The notes under the pieces are model-generated. The model ran no database searches, was not told where the DNA came from, and saw nothing but the letters and a program-made list of their open reading frames with translations. 6,559 nt of DNA from positions 1 to 6,559 of the forward strand of contig JAUMUB010000057.1 in NCBI GenBank assembly GCA_030530905.1, in the 5' to 3' direction. This document shows, piece after piece, positions 6,382 through 6,559 of the stretch (the first letter of the stretch is position 1; the number at the start of each line of letters is the position of its first letter). The position numbers were made by a program, and so were the translations under genes. This DNA comes from Bifidobacteriaceae bacterium (lineage in GTDB: Bacteria > Actinomycetota > Actinomycetes > Actinomycetales > Bifidobacteriaceae).

Positions 6382-6506
6382 GCGCAAAAATGTTTTAGTG
6401 TTTTTCTAAGTGAAAAGCAATCATATGTGGAATATGTAACTTTGCAAGTTGTATCGGTGTATAAAACAAAGTCGCAAAATATTACATTGATACAAAGGAA
6501 ATACTA

Positions 6507-6559
6507 ATGACAGATTTAAGAAGTGCTTTTTACGATATTATTCATGGAAAAAGTGAAGT
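6507..6559 (+). CDS. 5' end of an unidentified gene, cut by window edge
   Basis: The frame opens at ATG 6507 and reads MTDLRSAFYDIIHGKSE before the window ends, with no stop. A good ribosome-binding site, AAAGGA (6494-6499), is spaced seven bases from the ATG. The N terminus is not a signal peptide and suggests a cytosolic protein; I do not recognise the family from 17 residues. Its 5' region is unusually long and carries a polycysteine leader peptide, so by inference it may take part in cysteine or sulfur metabolism or transport. A promoter closer by (6435-6465) could also drive it. Confidence 0.7.
   Translation, partial: MTDLRSAFYDIIHGKSE

Larger units (their letters stand above)
6023..6506. 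other. 484-base AT-rich region carrying a probable long 5' leader
   Basis: No long open frame exists on either strand. The region holds a good promoter (6155-6184), a polycysteine leader peptide (6192-6224), pairing segments to about 6290, a six-T run (6330-6335), a 14-base palindrome (6368-6381), and the ribosome-binding site of the next gene. Weaker promoter-like pairs are TTGTTG-16-TATTAT (6071-6098) and TGTAAC-19-TATAAA (6435-6465), the latter near enough to serve the gene at 6507 directly. The ten bases TTGATACAAA occur at 6100-6109 and again at 6487-6496. Confidence 0.6.

Overview
The window looks like a chromosomal piece from a low-GC member of the Bifidobacteriaceae, most plausibly Gardnerella or a close relative. 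The main reason is the lysyl-tRNA synthetase, whose sequence (for example NEDTRTRKPYIAMIADE and RGFELATGYSELND) matches the bifidobacterial type as I remember it, but is written in AT-leaning codons. The genus is an inference; no 16S or other marker is present.

Layout. Minus strand, read right to left: tRNA-Pro(CGG) (4212-4139); an AraJ-type major facilitator efflux transporter (4093-2945); a 675-residue protein with N-terminal TPR repeats and a C-terminal DUF4037-type predicted nucleotidyltransferase (2821-794); and a 206-residue DUF4125 protein (737-117). The last two are 57 bases apart and probably form a functional pair of unknown role. Positions 1-116 lie beyond the DUF4125 stop codon, and I see no gene or convincing terminator there. 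Plus strand, left to right: lysS (4293-5948), apparently translated from a leaderless mRNA, ending in a strong hairpin terminator (5989-6022); a 484-base AT-rich region; and the first 17 codons of an unidentified gene starting at 6507 and cut by the window edge. lysS and the tRNA gene diverge from one short promoter region (4213-4292).

The most striking item is in the AT-rich region. A good promoter (TTTACA, 18 bases, TATAAT; 6155-6184) places the predicted transcription start on the ATG of a ten-codon reading frame, MFTNICCCCK (6192-6224), which has four consecutive cysteine codons. It is followed by RNA segments that can pair in mutually exclusive ways, one of them with the cysteine codons themselves. 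This is the architecture of a cysteine-sensing leader-peptide attenuator, like the leaderless polycysteine uORFs known from mycobacteria. It predicts that the cut-off gene at 6507 belongs to cysteine or sulfur metabolism or transport, which its visible residues neither confirm nor exclude.

Functionally the window mixes housekeeping translation genes (lysS, tRNA-Pro), a solute exporter, an uncharacterised TPR-nucleotidyltransferase/DUF4125 pair, and the start of a probably amino-acid-regulated transcription unit.
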